Shown: piece by piece, positions 33,601 through 41,999 of the stretch
Layout of the letters: every line of letters begins with the position of its first letter
Numbering within the stretch: the first letter of the stretch is position 1
Assembly: GCF_022811845.1 (NCBI RefSeq)
Contig: NZ_CP064266.1
Coordinates: forward strand, 3,224,001-3,288,000
Direction: 5' to 3'
Source of the DNA: Bacillus pseudomycoides
GTDB taxonomy: Bacteria > Bacillota > Bacilli > Bacillales > Bacillaceae_G
DNA: 64,000 nucleotides
Made by a program: the position numbers and the translations under genes
Notes under the pieces: model-generated
What the model was told of the DNA's origin: nothing
What the model saw: the letters and a program-made list of their open reading frames with translations, nothing else
The model's database searches: none

Positions 33601-33629
33601 TTTACTTTTTCTAAATAAGGGAGTATGAT
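33601..33629 (+). promoter_or_regulatory. Promoter of the kimA riboswitch transcript
   Basis: TTTACT, 17 nt, TATGAT, just before the riboswitch. Confidence 0.5.
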
Positions 33630-33635
33630 AATCGA

Positions 33636-33812
33636 CAGTTTCGAATTTCTAAATCGCTGAAACCTGATGGTACGGGGGAACCGTTTTTGTGGATTGATAC
33701 ATAATCCAAGGGGTGAATCCTTGCAAAAGAGGTAGGGCTACTCACAGGCCCGAATCCGACAGCTAACCTCGTAAGCGTTATATGAGAAGGAAGGTGGAGC
33801 TTGTGCGACAAA
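33636..33812 (+). promoter_or_regulatory. c-di-AMP riboswitch (ydaO/yuaA class)
   Basis: Conserved landmarks in order: AATCGCTGAAACC, GGTACGGGGGAACC, CAAGGGGTGAATCC, GTAGGGCTACTC, CCGAATCCGACAGCTAACCT, CGTAAGCG, and the closing GAAGGAAGGTGGAGC. This is the ydaO class, which senses cyclic di-AMP and switches off expression at high levels. It is followed by a terminator and then by the potassium importer gene, the classic target. Confidence 0.93.
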
Positions 33813-33820
33813 AAAATTAA

Positions 33821-33861
33821 TGTCTACAAGTCTATTTGTTCTGGCTTGTAGACATTTTTTG
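33821..33861 (+). terminator. Expression-platform terminator of the riboswitch
   Basis: TGTCTACAAG and CTTGTAGACA perfect stem followed by TTTTTTG, 75 nt before kimA. Confidence 0.88.
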
Positions 33862-33934
33862 TTTTCTGAAAAATAGTGTATTAATTTGACTAAAAGAGAA
33901 ATGTACGTACAAAGTTATTGGAGAGTGGACAGCA

Positions 33935-35761
33935 GTGGTTTCAACTATAAAGAGGTTTTTAATTGGAAGACCATTAAAATCAACTGAATTAGGAGAGCAA
34001 AAGCTTAACAAAACGAAAGCATTAGCGATTCTATCTTCTGATGCATTATCATCAGTTGCCTATGGTCCGGAGCAAATATTAATTGCTCTATCTGCAGTGG
34101 GTGCGTTAGCATTTTGGTATTCCATTCCCATCGCAATAGGAGTATTAGTTTTGCTAACAGCTCTAATTTTGTCTTATAGACAAATTATTTTTGCATATCC
34201 TCATGGCGGGGGAGCATATGTAGTATCAAAAGAAAATTTAGGTGTTAATCCAGGATTGATAGCTGGAGGATCCTTATTAGTAGACTATATTTTAACTGTA
34301 GCGGTAAGTGTATCAGCAGGGACAGATGCGATTACATCTGCTTTTCCTAGTCTACATGCTCATAATGTGGTTATTGCTATCATATTTGTCTTATTTATTA
34401 CAATCTTGAACTTAAGAGGTGTAACGGAATCAGCTTCTGTTTTAGCTTATCCCGTTTATTTATTTGTTTTAGCGTTATTTATATTAATCGGTGTAGGTAT
34501 ATATAACATTGTAACGGGTGAAGTTTCACCTAATTTGCATACACCAATTGGTACACCAGTAGCAGGGATTAGTTTGTTTTTACTTTTAAAAGCATTTGCA
34601 TCAGGTAGTTCTGCTTTGACAGGTGTTGAAGCCATTTCCAATGCGATTCCAAACTTTAAAGATCCGGCTCCTAAAAATGCTGCTAAAACGTTACTTGCGA
34701 TGGGCTCCTTACTTGCAGTGTTATTCTCAGGAATCGTATATTTAGCTTACTATTATGGTATTACTCCAAGTAAAGAGGTAACAGTTGTTTCACAAATTGC
34801 CGAAGAAACATTTGGACGGAACTTCATGTATTTCTTTATTCAAGGAACAACAGCGTTGATATTAATCCTTGCTGCTAACACTGGTTATTCTGCTTTTCCT
34901 TTATTAGCAGTTAATCTTGCAAAAGATAAGTTTATACCTAGAATGTTTACAGTTAGGGGAGACCGATTAGGGTATTCAAATGGGATTATCATACTTGGAA
35001 TTGCTTCAATTCTTTTAATTATTGCTTTCCAAGGGCAAACAGAGCATCTTATTCCACTTTATGCAGTAGGCGTGTTTATTCCATTTACATTGTCCCAGTC
35101 TGGGATGGTGGTAAAATGGATTCGAGAAAAGCCTCAAGGATGGATTTTAAAATTAACGATTAATTTAACTGGTGCTATTATTAGTTTTATAGTTATGAGT
35201 ATGTTCTTTTTAACTAAGTTTGCACAAGTTTGGACAGTTTTAATTTTCTTACCTGTCATTATTATTGTTTTTCATCGAATTAGAAAGCATTATGAAGCGG
35301 TAGGTGATCAATTAAGTCTTAAAACTTGTGAACCAATTGTGCCGATTGAAGGGAATGTCATAATTGTTCCTGTTGCTGGCATGACTCATGTAGTAGAGAA
35401 CTCATTAAATTATGCTAAATCCCTTTCACCAGATCAGGTCATAGCTGTTTACGTTTCTTTTGAAAGAGAAGATGAGAAGAAGTTTGAAGAAAAATGGAAG
35501 AAATGGCAGCCTGAGGTTAGACTGGTGACACTACATTCTCATTACAGAAGTATTATTCAGCCGCTAACCAAATTTATTGATACAGTTCAATATAAAGCTA
35601 GCGAATCAAATTATCGGGTTACTGTAGTAATACCGCAATTTATTCCTAAGAAAGGCTGGCACAATATTCTTCATAACCAGTCTAGCTTATTGATTCGTGC
35701 ATTCTTGCTTTATAAGAGAAATGTAGTTATTACGACTGTACCGTATCATTTGAAAAAATAG
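33935..35761 (+). CDS. kimA: High-affinity potassium importer KimA (YdaO)
   Basis: 608 residues, APC superfamily. It has about twelve membrane spans with the SSDALSSVAYGPEQ segment of the first helix and PHGGGAYVVSKENLG, then a soluble C-terminal domain of about 150 residues (from about 455: IVPVAGMTHVVENSLNYAKS, VIAVYVSFERE) with a USP-like fold that binds c-di-AMP in B. subtilis KimA. Proton-coupled K+ uptake at low external potassium. c-di-AMP thus acts twice, on the leader RNA and on the protein. GTG start with GGAGAG upstream. Confidence 0.9.
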   Translation: MVSTIKRFLIGRPLKSTELGEQKLNKTKALAILSSDALSSVAYGPEQILIALSAVGALAFWYSIPIAIGVLVLLTALILSYRQIIFAYPHGGGAYVVSKENLGVNPGLIAGGSLLVDYILTVAVSVSAGTDAITSAFPSLHAHNVVIAIIFVLFITILNLRGVTESASVLAYPVYLFVLALFILIGVGIYNIVTGEVSPNLHTPIGTPVAGISLFLLLKAFASGSSALTGVEAISNAIPNFKDPAPKNAAKTLLAMGSLLAVLFSGIVYLAYYYGITPSKEVTVVSQIAEETFGRNFMYFFIQGTTALILILAANTGYSAFPLLAVNLAKDKFIPRMFTVRGDRLGYSNGIIILGIASILLIIAFQGQTEHLIPLYAVGVFIPFTLSQSGMVVKWIREKPQGWILKLTINLTGAIISFIVMSMFFLTKFAQVWTVLIFLPVIIIVFHRIRKHYEAVGDQLSLKTCEPIVPIEGNVIIVPVAGMTHVVENSLNYAKSLSPDQVIAVYVSFEREDEKKFEEKWKKWQPEVRLVTLHSHYRSIIQPLTKFIDTVQYKASESNYRVTVVIPQFIPKKGWHNILHNQSSLLIRAFLLYKRNVVITTVPYHLKK

Positions 35762-35785
35762 AGATTATAGAACAAGCAATTTCTA

Positions 35786-35819
35786 AGGTAGCTTTACTTA
35801 TGTAGAGCTACCTTTTTAT
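35786..35819 (+). terminator. Intrinsic terminator after kimA
   Basis: AAGGTAGCT and AGCTACCTT pair around a 12-nt loop, with a T5 tail. Confidence 0.82.
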
Positions 35820-35822
35820 ACA

Positions 35823-36418
35823 AATAGGTTTTATATCTTATCTTTGTGTATCCAATCCTTATTTAAATTCGGTATTTCGAAACTTTTTACCACTCCAAAA
35901 GTTATTCTTTCTAACCTTGTTAAAATTCCTATCCATTTACTTTCACCAATTCTTTGAACGACCCTGGTTTTTAAAATGATTATCTACATTTTATGAGTAT
36001 ATTTAATACTATTAATACAATAAAGATATATAGTTTTTGATTTTTTCTTTAAGAATATTATTACAAAAGTGCATTTTCCACATCCACATTCGTCATTAAG
36101 TAGAAGGGGGGGGATATCTGTTTCTCCATACCAATCTATCTTTTTAAGAAGTTGTTAAAATAGAGTGAATGATAAGACGGAAAAGGATTTGATTTACAGA
36201 AGAGCAAGGAGAGGATATATTTGTGCACAAATAATTTTAAGGGTACGCTAGGAAATCTCTGATTTATCAAGAAAAATTAAATTTAGAATGAATTATATAA
36301 AGAAGCTTCTTGGGGGGAGGAATATTAAATTTCAATACATATTTTATAGTAGGAGTAGATTTTAGTGGAAATTGAACAATACGGTGGTCACTATACTTTC
36401 AATTAGGAAGGGAAAAAC
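35823..36418. other. 596-bp intergenic region without recognised genes
   Basis: AT-rich, with a G8 run near 36106-36113, several tiny frames with GGAGG-like sites but no ORF above 25 codons, and AGGAAGGG just before the following kinase gene. No repeat, RNA or operator that I can support. Confidence 0.5.
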
Positions 36419-37943
36419 ATGAAATTTTTGTCTCGTTTTGTCCGGCATTTCCGCCGCTTGCAGTGGAAACTGACTTTATTTTATGTATTAACAACCATTG
36501 GTGTTCTATTAACCCTTGAAGTGATAGGCTTTCTTATTTCACTTAGTCTAGTGAAATATAATGCAGACCAAATGTTTGAACAACAGATAAGCATACAGGC
36601 CCAAAATATATCTTCTAACTTTAATGGACCATTGATTAATCAAAATCAACTGAAGAAGGCATTAGAAGATTGGCCCATAGAAGTAGGGACTGAATTCGAT
36701 GGATTTTCTGTGGTGACTGATCCAAATGGGAAATTACTTGCAAGTGCTGGAGAGAATGTGCCTCAGTTTATTGATTTTAAAGCAGAATTCCCTGCGAAAG
36801 TTTATCAAAATATATATACAGCTCTGTCACTGAAACCATCTGAAGCACGTAAATTAAAAACATATAGCTATCATAAAGGTGAGGTTTTATATATTGTTGC
36901 TCCGTTATCTAATGAGAAAGATGTTCTTGGGGTATTAGTAGTTAAAGCAGAAAACATACATTTTTCTTTGTTCGATTTTTGGAAGGCTACTTTTCAGTTT
37001 TTTGGATTTAGTATTTTGGCTTTCTTTATTGGTGCAGCAATTGTTGGTATTACTTTTGGAATTATCACCTCTCGAAGTCTCGTTCGTCGTATTCAAAAGA
37101 TATTAAACTCTACAGATCAATGGAGTCAAGGAGATTTCACAACATTTGTATATGATCCTTCAAAGGATGAATTGGGGCAGTTGGCACGTAAGTTGAATCA
37201 AATGGCGAAACAATTACGTACCTTACTTAGAGTGCGGCAAGATTTAGCGACACTTGAGGAACGCAATCGATTAGCTCGTGAGCTACATGATAAGTATTAA
37301 GCAGCAACTGTTTGCTACATCTATCTGGTTGAATACTAGTAAATCTCTTATTGGAAAAGATGATGATACCGCTAAAGACCATTTGTTAAAGGCAGAAAAC
37401 TTGTTACATCAAACGCAGCGGGAGTTAAGTGCATTAATTCGGGAACTACGTCCTGTCGCACTTGAGGGCAAGAATTTGGCACATGCATTAAAAGATTATG
37501 CGGGGATGTGGCAAGAACAAACGGGTATCATGGTTAATTTGGAGACAAGTGGACAGCAACAAGTATCTCCCATTATTGAAGAAACATTTTTTCGCATCAC
37601 ACAGGAGGCACTGAATAATGTTGCACGCCACAGTCAAGCAAATATGGTAATGATTCATCTAGAGTGCGAAGAAGTTGTAACTCTTTCTATTCATGATAAT
37701 GGTTGTGGGTTTGATATTCAAAGGGGGACTCGACAAGGAGTAGGTTTGTCCTCTATGCGTGAACGGATTCATGCGTTAAAGGCGAATATCGATATCCAAA
37801 GCGAGATAGAGAAAGGTGTGAAAATTACCGTTCAATGTAAACAAGCAGACATTCGGGAAGATAACAACCCGAATGCCAATGGTTATTTAGAAGAGGTGAC
37901 AGAAAATGGAGAAGGAAGATCTGATTTCGATTTTAATTGTTGA
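36419..37943 (+). pseudogene. NarL-type sensor histidine kinase, broken by a 1-nt insertion at the active site
   Basis: First part: TM1 (about residues 20-45), an extracytoplasmic sensor region of about 130 residues, TM2 (about 192-220), HAMP linker, then the HisKA_3 box EERNRLARELHD. The frame breaks there: one extra A at 37292/37293 turns the expected D-S-I-K-Q-Q-L into D-K-Y-stop. From 37291 on, another frame continues SIKQQLFATSIWLN to the HATPase domain (NNVARHSQANM, GVGLSSMRERIHAL). Removing the base gives a protein of about 507 residues. As written, the His is present but the ATPase half is lost, so autophosphorylation is impossible. Probably part of the unit with the regulator downstream. 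Confidence 0.85.
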
Positions 37944-38580
37944 TGATCATGCAATTGTAAGACAAGGATTGAATACTCTGTTCACAATTCAACCTGACTT
38001 TCGCGTGGTTGGAGAAGCAGAGAATGGTGAGAATGCTACGGCCCTAGCTGCTGAGCTTGTGCCAGATATCGTACTCATGGATTTAGTGATGCCGGGTATC
38101 AATGGTGTAGAGGCGATACGAATGATTAAACAAGTTAGTCCTCGTTCTCAAGTGATTGTGTTGACTTCTTATCATGAGGACGAGTACATTTTTCCAGCGT
38201 TACGTGCAGGGGCAATATCATATGTGCTTAAAGACATTGAGCCTAATCAATTGGTTGAAACGGTAAGGAGAGGCGTACAAGGTGAATCCATTATGCATCC
38301 ACGGGTGGCTGCACGGGTTGTTAATGAGATTCGTGCTACGAAACAGGCATCTCCCAATCCATTTTCCGAGCTAAGTGAACGAGAATTGGAAGTATTACGA
38401 TTGATTGCTAGGGGGCTCACGAATGCTGAAATTGCTGAAAGTCTTTTCATTAGTGAAAAGACAGTGAAAGGCCATGTTAGTAACATTTTAAGTAAGCTTC
38501 ATATGCTTGATCGTACGAAAGCTGCTGTTTTTGCATGGGAACAAGGGTTTATGCGTCCGAATCAGGAAAGAGATTATTAA
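37906..38580 (+). CDS. NarL/LuxR-type response regulator
   Basis: 224 residues. Receiver: DDHAIVRQGL, phospho-acceptor Asp in DIVLMDLVMPG, Thr in VLTSYHED, Lys in YVLKDIEP. C-terminal GerE helix-turn-helix: LSERELEVLRLIARGLTNAE ... SEKTVKGHVSNIL. ATG 37906 overlaps the end of the kinase gene by 38 nt, showing coupled translation. The gene is intact while its kinase is broken, so it may be unphosphorylated or served by another kinase. Likely targets are the two membrane-protein genes downstream, which are preceded by palindromes. Confidence 0.9.
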   Translation: MEKEDLISILIVDDHAIVRQGLNTLFTIQPDFRVVGEAENGENATALAAELVPDIVLMDLVMPGINGVEAIRMIKQVSPRSQVIVLTSYHEDEYIFPALRAGAISYVLKDIEPNQLVETVRRGVQGESIMHPRVAARVVNEIRATKQASPNPFSELSERELEVLRLIARGLTNAEIAESLFISEKTVKGHVSNILSKLHMLDRTKAAVFAWEQGFMRPNQERDY

Positions 38581-38603
38581 TTTATATTTAGAAAGTTCTC
38601 ATG

Positions 38604-38634
38604 CCAATTCCTTTACATGGAATTGGTTTTTTGT
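38604..38634 (+). terminator. Intrinsic terminator after the response regulator
   Basis: CCAATTC and GAATTGG stem with a short loop and a T6 tail; the downstream membrane-protein genes therefore need their own promoter. Confidence 0.78.
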
Positions 38635-38683
38635 TTTCTAGCGACATTTACAAGAAGTGGGCCTAGAATTTTAATCATGTAAA

Positions 38684-38740
38684 CTCCTGTTTATAAACGG
38701 ATCTTTAGACCTGTATGTAAACAGGTCCGTGGATTCGTTT
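38684..38740 (+). promoter_or_regulatory. Paired palindromes upstream of the CxxC membrane-protein genes
   Basis: CTGTTTATAAACGG (38687-38700) and CCTGTATGTAAACAGG (38710-38725) share the CTGTxxxxAAAC pattern, and the whole block is an imperfect inverted repeat (38695-38714 against 38721-38740, about 15 of 20 matches). Its place, 60-120 nt before the next start, suits an operator for the adjacent NarL-type regulator. This is inference. Confidence 0.4.
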
Positions 38741-38803
38741 CAAATTGTTTTTCTTATTATAGTATGAACTTACTCATTATTATCCACTAAGGAGTTGGAG
38801 ACT

Positions 38804-39910
38804 ATGGTTTTCAAATTAAATCATATACGACAGTCGACTGATAATAACTTAGAATACACATTGAAAGATAGGAAGAGGAATCAAAATAAACTACTGTCAG
38901 ATTGGCATAGATGGGTTGCTTATATAACTGCAATCTGGTCTCTCTTGTATGGGATCTTGGGGCTTTATTGGGCTTTAGGAGGCGCAGGATTTCCTTTTGG
39001 TGAAAATGATTCAAGAGGGTTTATGATGGGATCATTTTTAGCAAACATACAATCAGATGCGGGAGGAGTGACAATCGCTTGCATTGGAGGGATTGGAGCA
39101 ATCGCTGCATTGGCTACAATCCGAATGTGGGGGGAAATGATTCCACGTGCAGTCCTGCTCATTTTCGCATGGATAATGTGTATGACTCTAGTGTTTGTGA
39201 TTCCTGATGTCCGGGTATTACAGAATTTCGCTTATTCATTCATGCTACACTTTCAACTCATTGATTGGTCTGTAATAAATCAACTTCTATGTATGGTAGG
39301 GGGATTTTTGTGGGGAGCCACAGCCTTGGCTTATCAGCGGCGGAGCCGGGAAGCATGTGTGAATTGCGGGCGCCAAAAGGAGACTCAAGATGCATCAATT
39401 GCCAGAAACAGTTTGGGGAAATATGCAACCTACATTGCTATCGTGATGGCACTTCCTTATGGTATTGTCCGCTTAGCGTGGGCTGCAGAGATTCCATTGG
39501 GAGTGAGTGATGCAGCAGCAACATTAATTAGCAATCAATCATTTACGGAACGTTTGATAGAGGCCGTACTTGGTGGATTACCTATATGCGGTGCTATTCT
39601 TACATTGGGACTTATCCAAAAATGGGGAGAAAATTTTCCTCGTTGGTTCCTTTATTTGGTTGGAAGACGTGTTCCTATTTGGTTCGCGGTGATACCAGCA
39701 ACATGTGCATCTGTTCTTATCACTCTTGCAGGATTAAAAATAAGTCCGATTATCATTTCAAAAATATTGGACGGTTCCATCAATACTGGAAATTGGGGAG
39801 AATTAGGGCCTTCACTATTTTGGCTTCCATGGGGAATAGCATTAGGAGTGGCAACTAATGCTTATTATCAAAGAAGGCGGGGACAGTGTAAATATTGTAG
39901 AAGATTTTAG
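38804..39910 (+). CDS. Internally duplicated membrane protein with two CxxC motifs (paralog 1)
   Basis: 368 residues from ATG 38804 (AAGGAG 9 nt upstream). No named family recognised. The protein seems to be two copies of one unit of about 165 residues. Half one: WSLLYGILGLYWALGGAGFP, then MWGEMIPRAVLL, then LAYQRRSREACVNCGR. Half two: MALPYGIVRLAWAAEIPLGV, then KWGENFPRWFLYLVGRRVP, then AYYQRRRGQCKYCRR at the C-terminus. Each half has about three or four spans and ends with an Arg-rich stretch plus CxxC, which would face the cytoplasm and could hold one zinc or a disulfide together. Directly downstream lies a paralog. Both follow a two-component system and may be its output. Confidence 0.7.
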   Translation: MVFKLNHIRQSTDNNLEYTLKDRKRNQNKLLSDWHRWVAYITAIWSLLYGILGLYWALGGAGFPFGENDSRGFMMGSFLANIQSDAGGVTIACIGGIGAIAALATIRMWGEMIPRAVLLIFAWIMCMTLVFVIPDVRVLQNFAYSFMLHFQLIDWSVINQLLCMVGGFLWGATALAYQRRSREACVNCGRQKETQDASIARNSLGKYATYIAIVMALPYGIVRLAWAAEIPLGVSDAAATLISNQSFTERLIEAVLGGLPICGAILTLGLIQKWGENFPRWFLYLVGRRVPIWFAVIPATCASVLITLAGLKISPIIISKILDGSINTGNWGELGPSLFWLPWGIALGVATNAYYQRRRGQCKYCRRF

Positions 39911-39945
39911 CATTATAACTTTCTAATAGAAGGAGTTGTTCTTTC

Positions 39946-41049
39946 ATGTTGTTAAATAATGAGAAAAAAAACAAAACTGGAATTCATATTTTTAGATGGT
40001 TCTCATTATGGCCTAAATGGATTGGGTATACTGCGGGTGTTTGGTCATTGATGTATTTGATACTAGGTCAGTATTGGGCGTTGGGAGGAAAAGGTTTTCC
40101 ACTTGGGATAGGGGATCCACATTCTGAATACTCAATGCTAGCTGGTTTGAGGCCTGAGATCGGTGTACCTATGATGGTTGGATTTGGATTAATGGGAGTC
40201 ATTGTAGCTGTCCTGATGATTCTTGGCTGGGGCAAGGGACTTTTCCGAATGATATTGCTCACGTTTGTGTATATGTTAGTAGCAATTTTATTATTTGCAG
40301 TTATCGATTACCGTATTTTGGCAACTGCGGCATATGGAATTGTCTTTCTGGTTGGAGCGCCATTTGATTTTCCATCTGAAGCTAATTTTTTTGAACACAT
40401 GATGTATGGGACGGTTGTAAATCAATATATTAGTATGCTCGGATCCTTTCTATGGATTGCTACTGCTTTAGCCTACCAACGCCAAACACGAAATGCTTGT
40501 CCGTATTGTGGCCGAAATAGTAATCCTTCTAAATGGACATCACAATCCTCAGCAGCATCTTGGGGGAAATGGTGCACTTACATTGCTATTATAATTCCTA
40601 TCTGTTATTCCATAACAAGATGGTGTTGGGCGATAGGCATTCCACTAGGAACGACTAAAGAATTACTTGATTCTTTTGAACGTGATTCACCTGGAATTTG
40701 GTTAATGGGTGCGTCTTTGGCAACCGTAGCGCTTGGAGGGGCAATTCTTACGCTAGGGCTTATTCAGCGATGGGGAGAAATTTTTCCGCGTTAGTTTCCA
40801 TTTGTTGCTGGTAAGCGTGTACCTCTTTCATTAGCGATTATCCCGGCTTCACTGGTTTCCATTATGGTTACTTCAGCTGGTTTGATGTACATCCGAGGTT
40901 TTATTAATAAAGGGGGCCTAGATCATAGGGGATGGGCATTGGAAGGTCCAGAGTTATTATGGCCAATTTGGGGAGTGGCTCTGTTTGGTGCTACGATAGC
41001 TTACTATTATCGGAGGCGTAATAAATGTAGACACTGTGGTAGTTTGTAG
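39946..41049 (+). pseudogene. Internally duplicated CxxC membrane protein (paralog 2), interrupted by an amber stop
   Basis: Same architecture as the preceding gene: WSLMYLILGQYWALGGKGFP, GWGKGLFRMILL, LAYQRQTRNACPYCGR; second half YSITRWCWAIGIPLGTT, RWGEIFPR, and C-terminal YYYRRRNKCRHCG. The codon after EIFPR is TAG at 40792-40794 where paralog 1 has TGG (NFPRW), and the frame stays open beyond it to 41049. One transition thus removes the last 85 or so residues including two spans and the final CxxC. The truncated form (282 residues) may still be made. Ribosome site AGGAG, 35 nt after paralog 1, so both form one unit. Confidence 0.75.
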
Positions 41050-41218
41050 TGTACTTTGTTAATCAAAAAAATAGAAATAGAATAGGATTTCTCAGTAAAC
41101 TTTACCATTTAATTGGTGCTAGTGAGCGCTCGCTTTTAGACAATGAATATAGGATATAGATGGGACTTACTACCTATGAATAAAAGAGCAGAAAGGGAAT
41201 GTTTTTATCAGGAGGATG

Positions 41219-41262
41219 AATAATTCATTTTCTTTTTTATAAAAAGAGAAAATGAATTATTT
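41219..41262 (+). terminator. AT-rich hairpin after the paralog-2 gene
   Basis: AATAATTCATTTTCTTTTTT pairs with AAAAGAGAAAATGAATTATT (about 17 pairs). Likely terminator for the CxxC gene pair, although the T tail is short. Confidence 0.5.
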
Positions 41263-41311
41263 TCTGCAAGGGAGAAAAAGTTTTAAAGTAAGGAAATCTG
41301 CTTTGTGAAAA

Positions 41312-41337
41312 GAGTGTATGCATAATTGCATACACTC
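41312..41337 (+). promoter_or_regulatory. PlcR box of the nhe operon
   Basis: GAGTGTATGCA-TAAT-TGCATACACTC is a perfect 11-bp palindrome whose core TATGCATAATTGCATA (41317-41332) fits the PlcR consensus TATGNANNNNTNCATA exactly. TATATT at about 41347 could be the -10 region. It lies about 670 nt before nheA, so the messenger would have a very long leader. PlcR with the peptide PapR switches on virulence genes at the start of stationary phase. Confidence 0.85.
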
Positions 41338-41510
41338 ATAATAATTATATTGAAATAATAATTGTTATGACGATTCTTTTAGAGATAAAGGTGCTTTTCA
41401 ATGAAACATACTCTTATTAATATTTTATAAAGTTAATGTTACTTTATATTGAAATAAAGACAAAAAGCCTATGGAATAGCGGAAGAAAAATACACCTTTA
41501 CGATAAAAAA

Positions 41511-41562
41511 TAGCTGTGTTTAAATGAGGCTACAGTATAAAACTTGAATTTAAACATGGCTA
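41511..41562 (+). repeat. Hairpin in the nheA leader
   Basis: TAGCTGTGTTTAAA and TTTAAACATGGCTA pair over 14 positions (two G-U) with a 24-nt loop. No T run follows, so it is more likely an RNA structure of the leader than a terminator. The rest of 41050-41999 shows TTGACA (41873) and TAATAG (41895) as a weak second promoter nearer nheA. Confidence 0.45.
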
Positions 41563-41999
41563 TTCGCTTCATAATTTTATTAATGGATTGTAGAAAATGA
41601 ATAATATTTTTGTGTAACATATGCAATCTATAAATTAAACTTTCCTTCTCGGTTTTATAGGGAATTCATTCAGTAAATAAAGGTATGATGAATGGCTTAT
41701 ATGATTTATTTTAAGTTCAAGTAATACTACATTTTAAACTTAGTTAGTGGAAAGAGGTGGATATAGTAAAACATTATTCTTTTTATTAATATATTGTTGT
41801 TAGTTTGAACTAAACAAGTAAGAGTTGAGATGGTTAGTAAGGAAATATAAAAACTAGCAGCTAGAAATAAAGTTGACACATATCTGAAGAGATCTAATAG
41901 ATATGAGAACGTTTCCTATATTTGTCTATTGCAAAGAAATAAACAGTATTAAATCTATATAAAATATAATTAGTTACTAATATATTAGGAGGAGTTAAA

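Noticed and set aside
39265..39858. Two 80-90 codon frames inside the first CxxC membrane-protein gene
   Set aside because: Same-strand out-of-frame shadows; the main frame has clear paralogy and a good ribosome site.
41620..41636. TATGCAATCTATAAAT considered as a second PlcR box closer to nheA
   Set aside because: Only the left half fits the consensus; the right half lacks CATA.
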